This document shows, one piece after another, positions 7,446 through 16,500 of a stretch of DNA of 64,000 nucleotides. The stretch's first letter is position 1. Every line of letters starts with the position of its first letter. Location of the stretch: assembly GCF_916858675.1 (NCBI RefSeq), contig NZ_CAKASM010000001.1, positions 1 to 64,000 of the forward strand, given 5' to 3'. The position numbers were made by a program, and so were the translations under genes. Below the pieces are notes generated by a model. That model ran no database searches. It saw only the letters and a list, made by a program, of their open reading frames with translations, and had not been told where the DNA came from. The stretch comes from Sphingomonas sp. Leaf21. Lineage in GTDB: Bacteria > Pseudomonadota > Alphaproteobacteria > Sphingomonadales > Sphingomonadaceae.

Positions 7446-9821
7446 ATGTTACGGACAAACCGGCGGGACTGGATGCGGGGCGCGGCAACGGTCGCGATGA
7501 TGAGCGTGACGCCGCGCGCGGTCGCGGCAAGCGGCTCGATCCTGCCCGCCACGGCGGAACCGCTGCCGCTGACGGCGGTGCGGCTGCGCCCCTCGATCTA
7601 TGCCACGGCGGTCGAGGTCAACCGCCGCTATCTCTATCGCCTCAGCCCGGACCGGCTGCTCCACAACTTCCGCGCCTATGCCGGACTGGAGCCCAGGGCG
7701 CCGATTTACGGCGGGTGGGAAAGCGACACGATCGCGGGCCATACGCTGGGCCATTACATGTCCGCGCTGGTCCTGACCTGGCAGCAGACCGGCGATGCCG
7801 AGATGCGTCGCCGCGCCGACTATATCGTGACCGAACTGGCCGAGGCGCAGGCCAGGCGCGGTACGGGCTATGTCGGCGCGCTGGGCCGGAAGCGGGCGGA
7901 CGGCAAGGTCGTCGATGGCGAGGAGATTTTTCCCGAGATCATGGCGGGCAAGATCAAGTCGGGCGGCTTCGACCTGAACGGGAGCTGGTCGCCGCTCTAC
8001 ACGGTGCACAAGCTTTTCGCCGGCCTGCTCGACATTCATGGCGGCTGGGGCAATGCCCAGGCGCTCGACGTCGCGGTCAAGCTTGGTGGCTATTTCGCGC
8101 GGGTCTTCGCGGCACTCGACGATGCGCAGATGCAGACCGTGTTGGGATGCGAATATGGCGGGTTGAACGAGAGTTTCGCCGAACTCTATCAGCGGACGAA
8201 CGATCGCCAGTGGCTGGCGCTGGCGGAGCGCATCTATGATCGCAAGGTGCTCGATCCGCTGGTGGCGGGGGAGGACAAGCTCGCCAATTTCCACGCCAAT
8301 ACGCAGGTTCCCAAGCTGATCGGGCTCGCGCGCATTCATGAAATCACCGGCAAGGCCGAACCGGCGAAGGGCGCGAGCTTCTTCTGGGAAACCGTGACCG
8401 GACATCACAGCTATGTCATCGGCGGCAATGCCGACCGCGAATATTTCTCCGCGCCCGACACGATCGCGCGGCACGTCACCGATCAGACGTGCGAGCATTG
8501 CAACACATACAACATGATGAAGCTGACCCGGCATCTTTATGGCTGGAAGCCCGACGGGCGGCTGTTCGACTATTATGAGCGCGCCCATCTGAACCACACC
8601 ATGGCGGCGCAGCATCCTGAAAATGGCGGCTTCACCTATATGACGCCGCTGATGTCGGGCGCCGCGCGCAGCTTTTCCTCAACCGCCGACGATGCCTTCT
8701 GGTGCTGCGTCGGATCGGGGATGGAGGCGCATGCCAAGCATGGCGAGTCCATCTTCTGGCAAGGCGGCGAGACGCTGTTCGTCAATCTCTACATCCCCTC
8801 GGAAGCGCGCTGGGAAAAGCGGGGCGCGCTGGTGACGCTCGACACCGCCTATCCGATGGAGGGTGACAGCGTCGTGACCTTCACCCATCTGGCGCGGCCG
8901 GGGCGTTTCCCGCTGGCGCTGCGCGTACCCGGCTGGACCAACGGACAGGCGGCGCTCTCGGTCAATGGTCAGCCGGTCACGCCGGTGATGGAGCGCGGTT
9001 ACGCCGTGATCGATCGCCGGTGGAAGGCGGGGGACAAGGTCGAGATCCGTCTGCCGCTCGACCTGCGGCTGGAAACCACGCCGGGCGACGACAGCGTCGT
9101 CGCGGTCGTTCGCGGGCCGATGGTGATGGCCGCGGACCTCAGCGCGGGCGCGACGCCCTGGGACGCGCCCGACCCGGCGATGGTCGGCGCCAATCCGCTG
9201 TCCGCCTTCACCGCCGCCGATCCGGCCAAGCCGCGCTATGCGGTGGGCGACGCATTCCGCCCGATGGGACTGAGCTTCGTCCCCTTCTACAGCCAGTATG
9301 AGCGGCGCAGCGCGGTCTATTTCAAGCGCTTCACCGAGGGCGGCTGGAAAGCGCAGGAAGCAAGCTACCTTGCGGAGCAGGCGGCGGCGCGCGACGTCGC
9401 GGCGCGCTCGGTCGACGTCATGTATCTGGGCGAGATGCAGCCCGAGCGCGACCATGGGCTGACCTCGGACATATCCTATCCCGTCTCGTATCTCGGCAAG
9501 CAGGGCCGCGACGCGCGGTCGGGCGGCTATTTCGAGTTCACCATGGCAGTGCGGCCCGGCCCGGTTATCCTCCAGGCGACCTATTGGGGTGAGGAGCGGG
9601 CGCGCGATTTCGACATATTGGTCGACAATGTGAAGGTCGCGACCCAGCATCTGGAGAATGACAAGCCGGGCAAGTTCTTCAACGTCGACTATCCGCTGCC
9701 CGAACCGCTGACCAAGGGGAAGAAGAGCGTGCGCGTCCGCGTCGTGCCGCATGACCGCAGCACGGCGGGCCCGATCTTCGGAATGCGGCTGTTCACCGCC
9801 AGGAAGGCGCCGACCGCATGA
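7446..9821 (+). CDS. GH127 beta-L-arabinofuranosidase, Tat-exported
   Basis: Retaining glycosidase of the former DUF1680 family that removes terminal beta-L-arabinofuranose; characterised relatives act on arabino-oligosaccharides attached to hydroxyproline in plant extensins. The N-terminus has a twin-arginine signal (RRDWMRG, then a hydrophobic stretch). The alpha/alpha-barrel spans about residues 40-430, with beta-sandwich modules behind. The zinc/nucleophile site is readable: Glu350 and Cys352 in CEHC, and the adjacent Cys420-Cys421 in FWCCVGSG, one of which is the expected nucleophile. Glu332 is a candidate acid/base. Length is 791 residues. GGGAG precedes the ATG. The stop overlaps the next gene (ATGA), so reductase and glycosidase are coupled. 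Confidence 0.92.
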   Translation: MLRTNRRDWMRGAATVAMMSVTPRAVAASGSILPATAEPLPLTAVRLRPSIYATAVEVNRRYLYRLSPDRLLHNFRAYAGLEPRAPIYGGWESDTIAGHTLGHYMSALVLTWQQTGDAEMRRRADYIVTELAEAQARRGTGYVGALGRKRADGKVVDGEEIFPEIMAGKIKSGGFDLNGSWSPLYTVHKLFAGLLDIHGGWGNAQALDVAVKLGGYFARVFAALDDAQMQTVLGCEYGGLNESFAELYQRTNDRQWLALAERIYDRKVLDPLVAGEDKLANFHANTQVPKLIGLARIHEITGKAEPAKGASFFWETVTGHHSYVIGGNADREYFSAPDTIARHVTDQTCEHCNTYNMMKLTRHLYGWKPDGRLFDYYERAHLNHTMAAQHPENGGFTYMTPLMSGAARSFSSTADDAFWCCVGSGMEAHAKHGESIFWQGGETLFVNLYIPSEARWEKRGALVTLDTAYPMEGDSVVTFTHLARPGRFPLALRVPGWTNGQAALSVNGQPVTPVMERGYAVIDRRWKAGDKVEIRLPLDLRLETTPGDDSVVAVVRGPMVMAADLSAGATPWDAPDPAMVGANPLSAFTAADPAKPRYAVGDAFRPMGLSFVPFYSQYERRSAVYFKRFTEGGWKAQEASYLAEQAAARDVAARSVDVMYLGEMQPERDHGLTSDISYPVSYLGKQGRDARSGGYFEFTMAVRPGPVILQATYWGEERARDFDILVDNVKVATQHLENDKPGKFFNVDYPLPEPLTKGKKSVRVRVVPHDRSTAGPIFGMRLFTARKAPTA

Positions 9822-10828
9822 CCGGAGTCCGCATGACGCTGGACGAGCTTCGGACCCTGGCGCGCGCCAAGCTGCTCGGCGCGGGTCTCGCGCCTGCCCA
9901 TGCCGAAGCTGTCGCCGAGACGATGGTCGCGGGCGAGCGGGACGGGTGCACCTCGCATGGCATTTACCGTCTGCTGGTCGCGGTCTCCAGCATCGCCAAG
10001 GGCGTCGTCGTCCCCGATGCCAAGCCCGTGCTGTCCGAACCGGCGCGCGCTCTGGTCCGGGTCGATGGCGGTGGCGGCTTCGCGCAGCTTGCCTTTCAGA
10101 CCGGCAAGTCGATGCTGATCGACAAGGCGAAAGCCAATGGCATCGCGGCGCTCGCCCTCAACAACGTGGTGCATTTCGCGGCGCTCTGGCCCGAGGTAGA
10201 GGAACTGGCGGAGGCGGGGCTGGTCGCTCTGGCCTTCACACCCAGCCATGCCTGGGTCGCGCCATCGGGTGGAGCGGAGCCGGTGTTCGGCACCAATCCG
10301 ATCGCGTTCGGCTGGCCGCGCCCCGACGGTCCACCCTTCGTCTTCGATTTTGCGACCAGCATGGTCGCGCGCGGCGAGATCGAGTTGCATCGCCGCGCGG
10401 GCAAGTCCGTGCCGGACGACTGGGGCGTCGATGCGGAGGGTCGGCCGACGACCGATCCCGCCGCGATCCTGTCGGGCGCGATGCGGACCTTTGGCGGGCA
10501 TAAGGGCTCGGCACTGGCGGCGATGGTCGAACTGCTCGCCGGGCCGCTGATCGGCGACATGACCAGCCGCGAGTCGATCGCGTGGGACGCGGGACGGGGT
10601 GGGTCGCCCTTGGGCGGCGAGCTGATCGTCGCGATCGATCCCAGGGGCTTTCTGGGCGATCTTCTGCCCGAGCATCAGGCGCGGGCCGAAGCGATGTTCG
10701 ATGCGATCACGGGGCAGGGCGCACGGTTGCCCTCCGCACGGCGCTACGCCGCCCGCAGGATTTCGCTGGCACAAGGGGTGGAGATTTCATCCGATCTCTA
10801 CCGCGACGTGACGGCCTTGGACGGTTGA
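9818..10828 (+). CDS. Ldh-family NAD(P)H imino acid reductase (DpkA/LhpD-like)
   Basis: Member of the malate/L-lactate dehydrogenase-like (Ldh2) family, 336 residues. Features such as GERDGCTSHGIYRL near residues 38-53, the NNVVHFAALWPEVE block, SHAWVAPSGG and FGTNPIAFGWPR are, as I recall them, those of delta1-piperideine-2-carboxylate/delta1-pyrroline-2-carboxylate reductases rather than malate or ureidoglycolate dehydrogenases. Those enzymes reduce cyclic imino acids to L-proline or L-pipecolate, including in trans-3-hydroxyproline breakdown. It is translationally coupled to the GH127 gene. The exact substrate cannot be read from sequence. A sugar-acid or other 2-oxo acid substrate remains possible. 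Confidence 0.82.
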   Translation: MTGVRMTLDELRTLARAKLLGAGLAPAHAEAVAETMVAGERDGCTSHGIYRLLVAVSSIAKGVVVPDAKPVLSEPARALVRVDGGGGFAQLAFQTGKSMLIDKAKANGIAALALNNVVHFAALWPEVEELAEAGLVALAFTPSHAWVAPSGGAEPVFGTNPIAFGWPRPDGPPFVFDFATSMVARGEIELHRRAGKSVPDDWGVDAEGRPTTDPAAILSGAMRTFGGHKGSALAAMVELLAGPLIGDMTSRESIAWDAGRGGSPLGGELIVAIDPRGFLGDLLPEHQARAEAMFDAITGQGARLPSARRYAARRISLAQGVEISSDLYRDVTALDG

Positions 10829-10844
10829 TGAAGGGGGATTGTGC

Positions 10845-12638
10845 ATGACGAAGCGGACCATGATGCTGCTGACCGGCGTCGCGCTGGCGATCCTGCCCGT
10901 TGGTCAGGCCGATGCGAAGGTGAAGGCGGCGCGGCGATCGGCTGTGACGACCGGCGAGAGCGCCGATGCTCGTTTCCGCGCCCTGTCCGAGGCCGAATAT
11001 AAGTGGCGTATTACCCAAAGCGCGGCCGATGACGACGGCGGCAGCGCGGGATCGCGCCAACTCCCCGATGTCGGCCCCGCCGCGCAGGCCGCCCGGCTCG
11101 CGCGCTGGGCGACGACCGCGAAGGCGCTGGACGCGATCGATCCGGCGCGTCTGTCGCCCGATATGCGGACCGACTATATGGTCTATCGCGGCCAGATCGA
11201 CGCCCTCCTCGCCGCGCAGCGTTTCCGCGAATATGAAAAGCCGCTGACCGCCGATACCAGCTTCTGGGGAAATCTCGCCAGTTGGGCGCGGGACAGCTTC
11301 ACCAAGGAAAGCCAGTATCGCGAATATCTGGCGATGCTGCACCAGATGCCGCGCTATTACGATCAGCAGATCGCGAACATGCGCGCCGGGCTCGACCGGG
11401 GTTTCACTGTCCCGCGCATCACGTTGAAAGGACGCGATATCGGGGTGGCGCAGGTGGTGGATGCGGGGGTGGGCGACGACCAGCCCTTCTACGCGCCCTT
11501 CAAGTCGATGCCGTCGACCATGGCGCCAGCGACCGTGGCGGCTTTGCGTGCCGAGGCGAAGGCGGCGATCCGCGACGATGTCCTGCCCGCGCACCAGCGC
11601 CTGCTGACCTTCCTGCGCACCGACTATATGCCGCGCGCCGTCGTCAGCACGGCGGCCTACGACCTGCCCGACGGCAAGGCCTATTACCGCTCGAAGATCC
11701 GCGAATATGTCACCGAGGATATGACCCCGGAACAGGTCCACGCGATCGGCCTGTCCGAGATGCAGCGGATCCGCGCGCGGATGGACCAGGTGATGAAGGA
11801 CGTGAAATTCGCGGGCGATTTCCCGGCCTTCCTCACCTTCCTTCGTACCGACCCGCAATTCTACGCCAAGACGCCGCAGGATCTGCTCGACCGCGCCGCC
11901 TGGCTGGCGAAGAGCTTCGACGGGATCGCATCGGACTGGTTCGGTCGCCTGCCGCGCAGCCGCTTCGCGATCAAGCCGGTGCCCGCCGACCTGGCGCCAT
12001 TCTACACCGCCGGGCGGGGCGGGACGGGCGTCTATCTGGTCAACACCTATGACCTGCCGTCGCGCTCGCTCTATGCGATGCCCGCGCTGACGCTGCACGA
12101 AAGCGCGCCGGGCCATGCGTTCCAGATGCCGCTGGCGGCGGAGAACAAGGGGCTGCCCGCCTTTCGCCGGGACAGCTATCTGTCGGCCTATGGCGAGGGC
12201 TGGGCGCTGTATTGCGAGGCGCTGGGCGAGGATATGGGTTTCTACAAGACGCCCTATGACCGGTTCGGCATGCTGTCCTATCAGGCGTGGCGCGCCGCGC
12301 GGCTGGTCGTCGATACCGGCATCCATGCCATGGGCTGGAGCCGCGAAAGGGCTCAAACCTATCTCCACGACAATACCGCGCTGTCGGATCACGAGATCGA
12401 GACCGAGGTCGATCGCTATATCGCGTGGCCGGGTCAGGCACTGTCCTATTATATGGGGCAACTTGCCTTTCAGCGTGCGCGGGCCGAGGCGGAGAAGGCG
12501 CTGGGCCCGAAGTTCAACATCCGCGCCTGGCATGACGCGATGCTGCAACTGGGCTATGTTCCGCTCGGCGTGATCGACCAGCGGACCGATCGCTTCATCG
12601 CGGAAGGTGGCAAGGGCCCCTATCCCGATGAGGAATGA
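10845..12638 (+). CDS. DUF885 family secreted zinc peptidase-like protein
   Basis: Start ATG 10845 lies 6 bases after AAGGGGGA and begins a signal peptide (MTKRTMMLLTGVALAILPVG, cleavage near ADA). The protein has 597 residues. The C-terminal third carries the HESAPGH motif and a downstream YGEGWALYCE block, which together resemble the HExxx plus Glu zinc site of gluzincin-like carboxypeptidases; DUF885 proteins are generally predicted metallopeptidases. It follows the reductase by 16 bp in the GH127 operon. A secreted peptidase fits removal of peptide from deglycosylated hydroxyproline-rich protein, but that link is inference. Confidence 0.85.
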   Translation: MTKRTMMLLTGVALAILPVGQADAKVKAARRSAVTTGESADARFRALSEAEYKWRITQSAADDDGGSAGSRQLPDVGPAAQAARLARWATTAKALDAIDPARLSPDMRTDYMVYRGQIDALLAAQRFREYEKPLTADTSFWGNLASWARDSFTKESQYREYLAMLHQMPRYYDQQIANMRAGLDRGFTVPRITLKGRDIGVAQVVDAGVGDDQPFYAPFKSMPSTMAPATVAALRAEAKAAIRDDVLPAHQRLLTFLRTDYMPRAVVSTAAYDLPDGKAYYRSKIREYVTEDMTPEQVHAIGLSEMQRIRARMDQVMKDVKFAGDFPAFLTFLRTDPQFYAKTPQDLLDRAAWLAKSFDGIASDWFGRLPRSRFAIKPVPADLAPFYTAGRGGTGVYLVNTYDLPSRSLYAMPALTLHESAPGHAFQMPLAAENKGLPAFRRDSYLSAYGEGWALYCEALGEDMGFYKTPYDRFGMLSYQAWRAARLVVDTGIHAMGWSRERAQTYLHDNTALSDHEIETEVDRYIAWPGQALSYYMGQLAFQRARAEAEKALGPKFNIRAWHDAMLQLGYVPLGVIDQRTDRFIAEGGKGPYPDEE

Positions 12639-12671
12639 TCGTTGACCGATCGGCGATCCTCCGCTAAAAAA

Positions 12672-12682
12672 GTATACGGTAT
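12672..12682. promoter_or_regulatory. Candidate GntR operator before the DapA-like gene
   Basis: GTATACGGTAT shares 10 of 11 bases with GTATACAGTAT at 7420-7430 and contains the palindrome ATAC-G-GTAT. It is 27 bp before the GTG start of the DapA-like gene, whose operon encodes a GntR regulator, so autoregulation is plausible. Confidence 0.5.
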
Positions 12683-12708
12683 CTAGAACAATATCAGGAA
12701 GACAGATT

Positions 12709-13623
12709 GTGAGCATCGGCTGGCGTGGCGTATTCCCCGCGGTGACGACCCAGGTGCGGGAGGATCTGTCGATCGACCTCGCCGATACGCAGCGCGTCGT
12801 CGACGATCTGGTCAATGACGGCGTGACCGGCGTGATCGCGCTGGGCACCGTCGGCGAGAACAATTCGCTCGACTATGACGAGAAGGTCATGGTGCTGACC
12901 GCGATCGTCGAGGCGGTGGCGGGACGCGTGCCGGTCATCACCGGGGTTTCCGAATACGACACCCGTCGCGCGGTCCGCTATGCGCAGGCGGCGGAGAAGG
13001 CCGGGGCCGATGGCCTGATGCTGCTGCCGCCGATGGTCTATGTGCCCAAGGCGCATGAGCTGGTGAACCATTTCAAGGGCGTGGCCGACCAGACCGGCCT
13101 GCCGATCATGCTCTACAACAACCCGCCCGCCTATCGCACGGTCATCGACCAGACGGTGCTCCAGGCGCTGGTCGATGTGAAGAACATCGTCGCGGTCAAG
13201 GAATCGGCGCCCGATACGCGCCGCTTCACCGATTTCCGCAACGCGTTCGGCGACCGCTACACGCTGTTCGCCGGGCTGGACGACGTCGCGCTCGAGGGGC
13301 TGTATCTGGGTGCGCAGGGCTGGGTCTCGGGGCTGACCAACGCCTTCCCCAAGGAGTCGGTCGAGCTGGTCGCGGCGTTCGACCGTGGCGATCATGCCAA
13401 GGCGATGGAAATCTATCGCTGGTTCATGCCGCTGCTCCACCTCGATGCCGAGCATGACCTGGTGCAGTCGATCAAGCTGGCCGAGCAGGTGATGGGCCGT
13501 GGTTCGGAACGCGTGCTGCCGCCGCGCTACGTGCTGGAAGGCGAGCGCCGCGCCGAGGTGATCGCGATGGTCGAAAAGGCCGCCGCGACGCGCCCGACGC
13601 TGGGCCAGGCCAAGGCCGCCTGA
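12709..13623 (+). CDS. DapA-superfamily lyase, hydroxyproline-deaminase type
   Basis: Class I aldolase-fold enzyme of 304 residues. Lys164 in AVKES is the Schiff-base residue and Tyr136 in MLYNNPP the usual proton relay. It differs from the true DapA at 38404: it has LYNNPPAYRT, DTRRF after the lysine motif, GLDDVALEG and a C-terminal GSERVLPPR. I associate these with delta1-pyrroline-4-hydroxy-2-carboxylate deaminase (LhpC/HypD type), which makes 2-oxoglutarate semialdehyde from 4-hydroxyproline. 2-keto-3-deoxy-L-arabonate dehydratase yields the same product and is the main alternative. GTG start after AGGAAGA. Its stop overlaps the GntR start by one base. Confidence 0.8.
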   Translation: MSIGWRGVFPAVTTQVREDLSIDLADTQRVVDDLVNDGVTGVIALGTVGENNSLDYDEKVMVLTAIVEAVAGRVPVITGVSEYDTRRAVRYAQAAEKAGADGLMLLPPMVYVPKAHELVNHFKGVADQTGLPIMLYNNPPAYRTVIDQTVLQALVDVKNIVAVKESAPDTRRFTDFRNAFGDRYTLFAGLDDVALEGLYLGAQGWVSGLTNAFPKESVELVAAFDRGDHAKAMEIYRWFMPLLHLDAEHDLVQSIKLAEQVMGRGSERVLPPRYVLEGERRAEVIAMVEKAAATRPTLGQAKAA

Positions 13624-14342
13624 TGGCGACGATGCCCTTGCCCCCGGAAGCCGCGCTGGATGACGGGCGTTTCCGGGGCGAGGGTGTCATCGTCGTCCAG
13701 ACGCTCGCGGATCGCATCTTCGCGATCGTCCGCGAGCGGATCGTCGCGGGGACCATCCCCGCGGATCGCCCGATCCGACAGGATGCGCTGGCCGCCGAAC
13801 TGGGGGTCAGCAAGATCCCGCTGCGCGAGGCGATGGCCCGGCTGGAGCAGGAGGGGCTGCTCCACGGCGTCGCCAATCGCGGCTATATGATCGGCGCGCT
13901 GAGTGCCGAACAGGCCGAGGACATTTACGGCCTTCGCCTCAGGATCGAACCCATGGCGGCGGCGCGGGCGGCACTGGTCGCCGACGATGCCGACCGCGCC
14001 AGGCTGGTTGCCGCGTTCGAGGCGCTGGACCAGGCCGCGACCAGCGATCTGCCGCGCGTCGCCATCTGCAACCGTCAATTCCACATGGCGATGGTCCGGC
14101 CGGTCCGCCAGCCGCTGACCATCCAGATCGTCCGCCAGCTCGCCGTCCTGGCCGAGCGTTATGTGGTCGCGCATCTGCAACCCGCCGGACGCGACGCACG
14201 CGCGCATCTCGAGCATCGCGAGCAGCTCGACGCCTTTCTGGCGCGCGATGTCGCCCGGCTTCGGGGATTGCTTGACGCGCATATCCGGTCCACGCTGACC
14301 GATCTGAAAGGCGGGTTCGCGCCCGTCGACCGACAATCATAA
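13623..14342 (+). CDS. GntR family regulator, FadR/FCD type
   Basis: Transcription factor with an N-terminal winged helix (about residues 25-90; recognition region ELGVSKIPLREAMARLEQEGL) and a C-terminal all-helical FCD ligand domain whose His/Asp-rich residues usually bind a metal and a carboxylate ligand. It overlaps the DapA-like stop by one base (TGATG) and is followed by the amino acid permease, so it lies inside a three-gene catabolic operon. Its recognition helix is nearly identical to that of the GntR protein at 20483-21127, so both probably bind the same ATAC-n-GTAT sites. An inducer such as hydroxyproline or a derived oxo acid is inference. Confidence 0.9.
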   Translation: MATMPLPPEAALDDGRFRGEGVIVVQTLADRIFAIVRERIVAGTIPADRPIRQDALAAELGVSKIPLREAMARLEQEGLLHGVANRGYMIGALSAEQAEDIYGLRLRIEPMAAARAALVADDADRARLVAAFEALDQAATSDLPRVAICNRQFHMAMVRPVRQPLTIQIVRQLAVLAERYVVAHLQPAGRDARAHLEHREQLDAFLARDVARLRGLLDAHIRSTLTDLKGGFAPVDRQS

Positions 14343-14384
14343 GCCCATAGGACATCGAGCCACAGGGCGGGGGGATCTGCAACC

Positions 14385-15788
14385 ATGTTCGGACCGTTCA
14401 AACCGCTGGGCAGCGCGACCCAGCATGGCGCGGGGCAGGCGCTGGCCAAGACGCTCAGCTGGCCGCACCTGATCGCGCTGGGGGTCGGCGCGATCGTCGG
14501 CACCGGAATCTATACACTCACCGGCGTCGGCGCGGAGCGTGCGGGGCCCGCCGTGATCCTGGCGTTCGCCATCGCGGGCGCGGTCTGCGCCTGCGCCGCG
14601 CTCGCCTATGCCGAACTGGCGACGATGATCCCGGCGGCGGGCAGCGCCTATACCTTCAGCTATACGGCGCTCGGCGAAACGCTGGCCTGGATCGTGGGCT
14701 GGAGCCTGATCCTCGAATATTCGCTGGCCTGCTCGACCGTGGCGGTCGGCTGGTCGGGCTATCTGGTCGGCTGGATCCAGGCGGCGGGGGTGCATCTGCC
14801 GCCCGAACTCCTGTCCGGTCCGCATGGCGGCGGCATCGTCAACCTGCCCGCGGTGCTCGTCGCGCTGTCGGTCATGGGGATGCTCGTCGCCGGCACGCGG
14901 GAGAGCGCGACGCTCAACATCATCCTGGTCATCGTGAAGCTGGTCGCGCTGGGCGTGTTCATCGCCTTCGCCGCCCCGGCGTTCAACGCCGACAATCTCC
15001 ACCCCTTCATGCCCTATGGCTTTGGCGCACACGAAGTCGACGGCGCCAAGCGGGGCGTGATGGCGGCGGCGGCGATCGTGTTCTTTGCCTTTTACGGGTT
15101 CGACGCGGTCGCGACCTCGGCGGAGGAGGCGAAGAATCCGGGCCGCGACCTGACTATCGGGATCGTCGGGTCGATGCTGGTCTGCACGCTGATCTACATG
15201 GCGGTGGCGGTCACGGCGATCGGTGCCATGCCGTTCCAGCAGCTCGCCAATTCCCCCGAGCCGCTGGCGCTGGTGCTGCGCTCGCTCAGCCAGCCGACGG
15301 CGGCGCATCTGATCGCGCTGGCGGCGGTGATCGCGCTCCCCTCGGTCATCCTGGTGATGATGTACGGGCAGAGCCGCATCTTCTTCACCATGGCGCGCGA
15401 CGGGTTGTTGCCGCAGTCACTGGCGGTGGTCAGCAAGCGCAGCGGCGCGCCGACCCGCATCACGCTGGTCACCGGCGTGTCGATCGCGCTGGTCGCGGGC
15501 ATCTTCCGGCTGGACGAAATTGCCGAGCTCGCCAATGCGGGTACGCTGCTCGCCTTCATCGCGGTGGGCGCCTGCCTCATGGTGTTGCGGCGCAAGGCGC
15601 CCGATGCCAAGCGGCTGTTCCGCTGTCCGCAACCCTATCTGGTCGGCACGCTGGCGATCCTGGGCTGCGTCTACCTCTTGTTCAGCCTGCCCAGCTCGAC
15701 GATCATCCGCTTCGTCATCTGGAACGCGGCCGGACTGGCCTTCTATTTCGCCTATGGCCGCCGCCGCAGCGCGCTGACCAAGGCCTGA
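14385..15788 (+). CDS. APC superfamily amino acid permease
   Basis: Inner-membrane amino acid transporter of the cationic amino acid transporter-like group, 467 residues with about 12 membrane helices. The first helix has the unwound substrate-binding motif GVGAIVGTGIYTLTG near residues 33-47, and the SAEEAKNPGRDLTIGI block near 245-262 is characteristic of this group. It is the last gene of the DapA-like/GntR operon and ends at a strong terminator. In context it could import proline-type amino acids or other products of the secreted peptidase. The actual substrate is unknown. Confidence 0.9.
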   Translation: MFGPFKPLGSATQHGAGQALAKTLSWPHLIALGVGAIVGTGIYTLTGVGAERAGPAVILAFAIAGAVCACAALAYAELATMIPAAGSAYTFSYTALGETLAWIVGWSLILEYSLACSTVAVGWSGYLVGWIQAAGVHLPPELLSGPHGGGIVNLPAVLVALSVMGMLVAGTRESATLNIILVIVKLVALGVFIAFAAPAFNADNLHPFMPYGFGAHEVDGAKRGVMAAAAIVFFAFYGFDAVATSAEEAKNPGRDLTIGIVGSMLVCTLIYMAVAVTAIGAMPFQQLANSPEPLALVLRSLSQPTAAHLIALAAVIALPSVILVMMYGQSRIFFTMARDGLLPQSLAVVSKRSGAPTRITLVTGVSIALVAGIFRLDEIAELANAGTLLAFIAVGACLMVLRRKAPDAKRLFRCPQPYLVGTLAILGCVYLLFSLPSSTIIRFVIWNAAGLAFYFAYGRRRSALTKA

Positions 15789-15802
15789 TCCCAATCGGGA
15801 CG

Positions 15803-15836
15803 AGCCCCGGCGGATCGATGCGTCCGCCGGGGCTTT
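15803..15836 (+). terminator. Rho-independent terminator after the permease
   Basis: A perfect 12-bp stem (AGCCCCGGCGGA at 15803-15814 with TCCGCCGGGGCT at 15823-15834), an 8-base loop and a short T run. It closes the DapA-like/GntR/permease operon just before the tetR promoter. Confidence 0.8.
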
Positions 15837-15871
15837 CCAAAGCGCTCGGATAATTCTATACCGAGTGTTAT
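15834..15871 (+). promoter_or_regulatory. tetR promoter with overlapping operator
   Basis: TTTCCA (15834-15839), a 17-bp spacer and TATACC (15857-15862) form a sigma70-like promoter. The -10 is part of an imperfect dyad ATACC-GAGT-GTTAT (15858-15871) that runs into the ATG at 15870. Transcription would start at or next to the start codon, so tetR is probably a leaderless, self-repressed gene. Two perfect copies of the dyad flank the promoter downstream of tetR. Confidence 0.55.
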
Positions 15872-16478
15872 GAAAAACCTATTGCCCGTATGTAAGGGGC
15901 GACCACGCGAATTCTGCACCGACAAGGCCCTTGCGGCCGCGCTCCGGGTATTCTGGAGCAAGGGGTATGAAGGCGCGTCGATGTCCGACCTGACCGAGGC
16001 GATGGGCATCACCAAGCCCAGCCTCTACGCCGCGTTCGGCAACAAGGAAGCCTTGTTCCACAAGGCGCTCGATCTCTACGAGGCCGAGAAGATGGCCTAT
16101 ATCCGCGAGTCGCTGCAAGAGCCGACCGCACGCGCGGTGGCCGAGCATCTGTTGCGCGGCGCGGTGGAGGCGCAGACCAGCAAGAGCGAGCCGCAGGGCT
16201 GCCTGGGCGTCATCCATTCGGTGGCCTGCGGGGCCGAAGCCGAGTCGATCAAGGCCGAGGTCGTGGCGCGCCGCGCGTCGGCGCAGGCGGCGTTGCTCAG
16301 CCGGTTCCAGCGCGCGAAGGAGGACGGCGACCTGCGCGACGGCGTCGATCCCGACGGGCTGACCCAGTATCTCTACGCGCTGTTGCAGGGGATGGCGGTG
16401 CAGGCCGGATCGGGCGCGACCCGCGCGGAACTGGAAACGCTGGTCGAAACCGGCATGGCGCTCTGGCCGACGCGTTAA
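15870..16478 (+). CDS. TetR/AcrR family regulator
   Basis: 202-residue regulator with an N-terminal helix-turn-helix (about residues 15-62; GYEGASMSDLTEAMGITKPSLYAAFGNKEALF) and a helical ligand-binding domain containing QGCLGVIHSVACG, which resembles the TetR_C subgroup with a conserved Cys. The ATG at 15870 is the only ATG near the domain start and has no Shine-Dalgarno; a TTG at 15882 is the alternative. Operators in its own promoter and in the downstream promoter point to autoregulation and control of the next gene. The ligand is unknown. Confidence 0.9.
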   Translation: MKNLLPVCKGRPREFCTDKALAAALRVFWSKGYEGASMSDLTEAMGITKPSLYAAFGNKEALFHKALDLYEAEKMAYIRESLQEPTARAVAEHLLRGAVEAQTSKSEPQGCLGVIHSVACGAEAESIKAEVVARRASAQAALLSRFQRAKEDGDLRDGVDPDGLTQYLYALLQGMAVQAGSGATRAELETLVETGMALWPTR

Positions 16479-16492
16479 ATACCAGCCGGTAT
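16479..16492. promoter_or_regulatory. TetR operator copy 2
   Basis: Perfect dyad ATACC-AGCC-GGTAT immediately after the tetR stop codon and upstream of the -35 at 16501. The arms match the operator in the tetR promoter, differing in only one arm base there. Confidence 0.6.
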
Positions 16493-16500
16493 AAAAGTGC

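Noticed and set aside
10707..12863. A 718-codon minus-strand frame opposite the DUF885 gene
   Set aside because: Shadow of the peptidase-like gene; no start signal and no domain.
12709..13623. Biosynthetic dihydrodipicolinate synthase
   Set aside because: A clear dapA is at 38404-39303; this protein has a different active-site context and lies in a catabolic operon.
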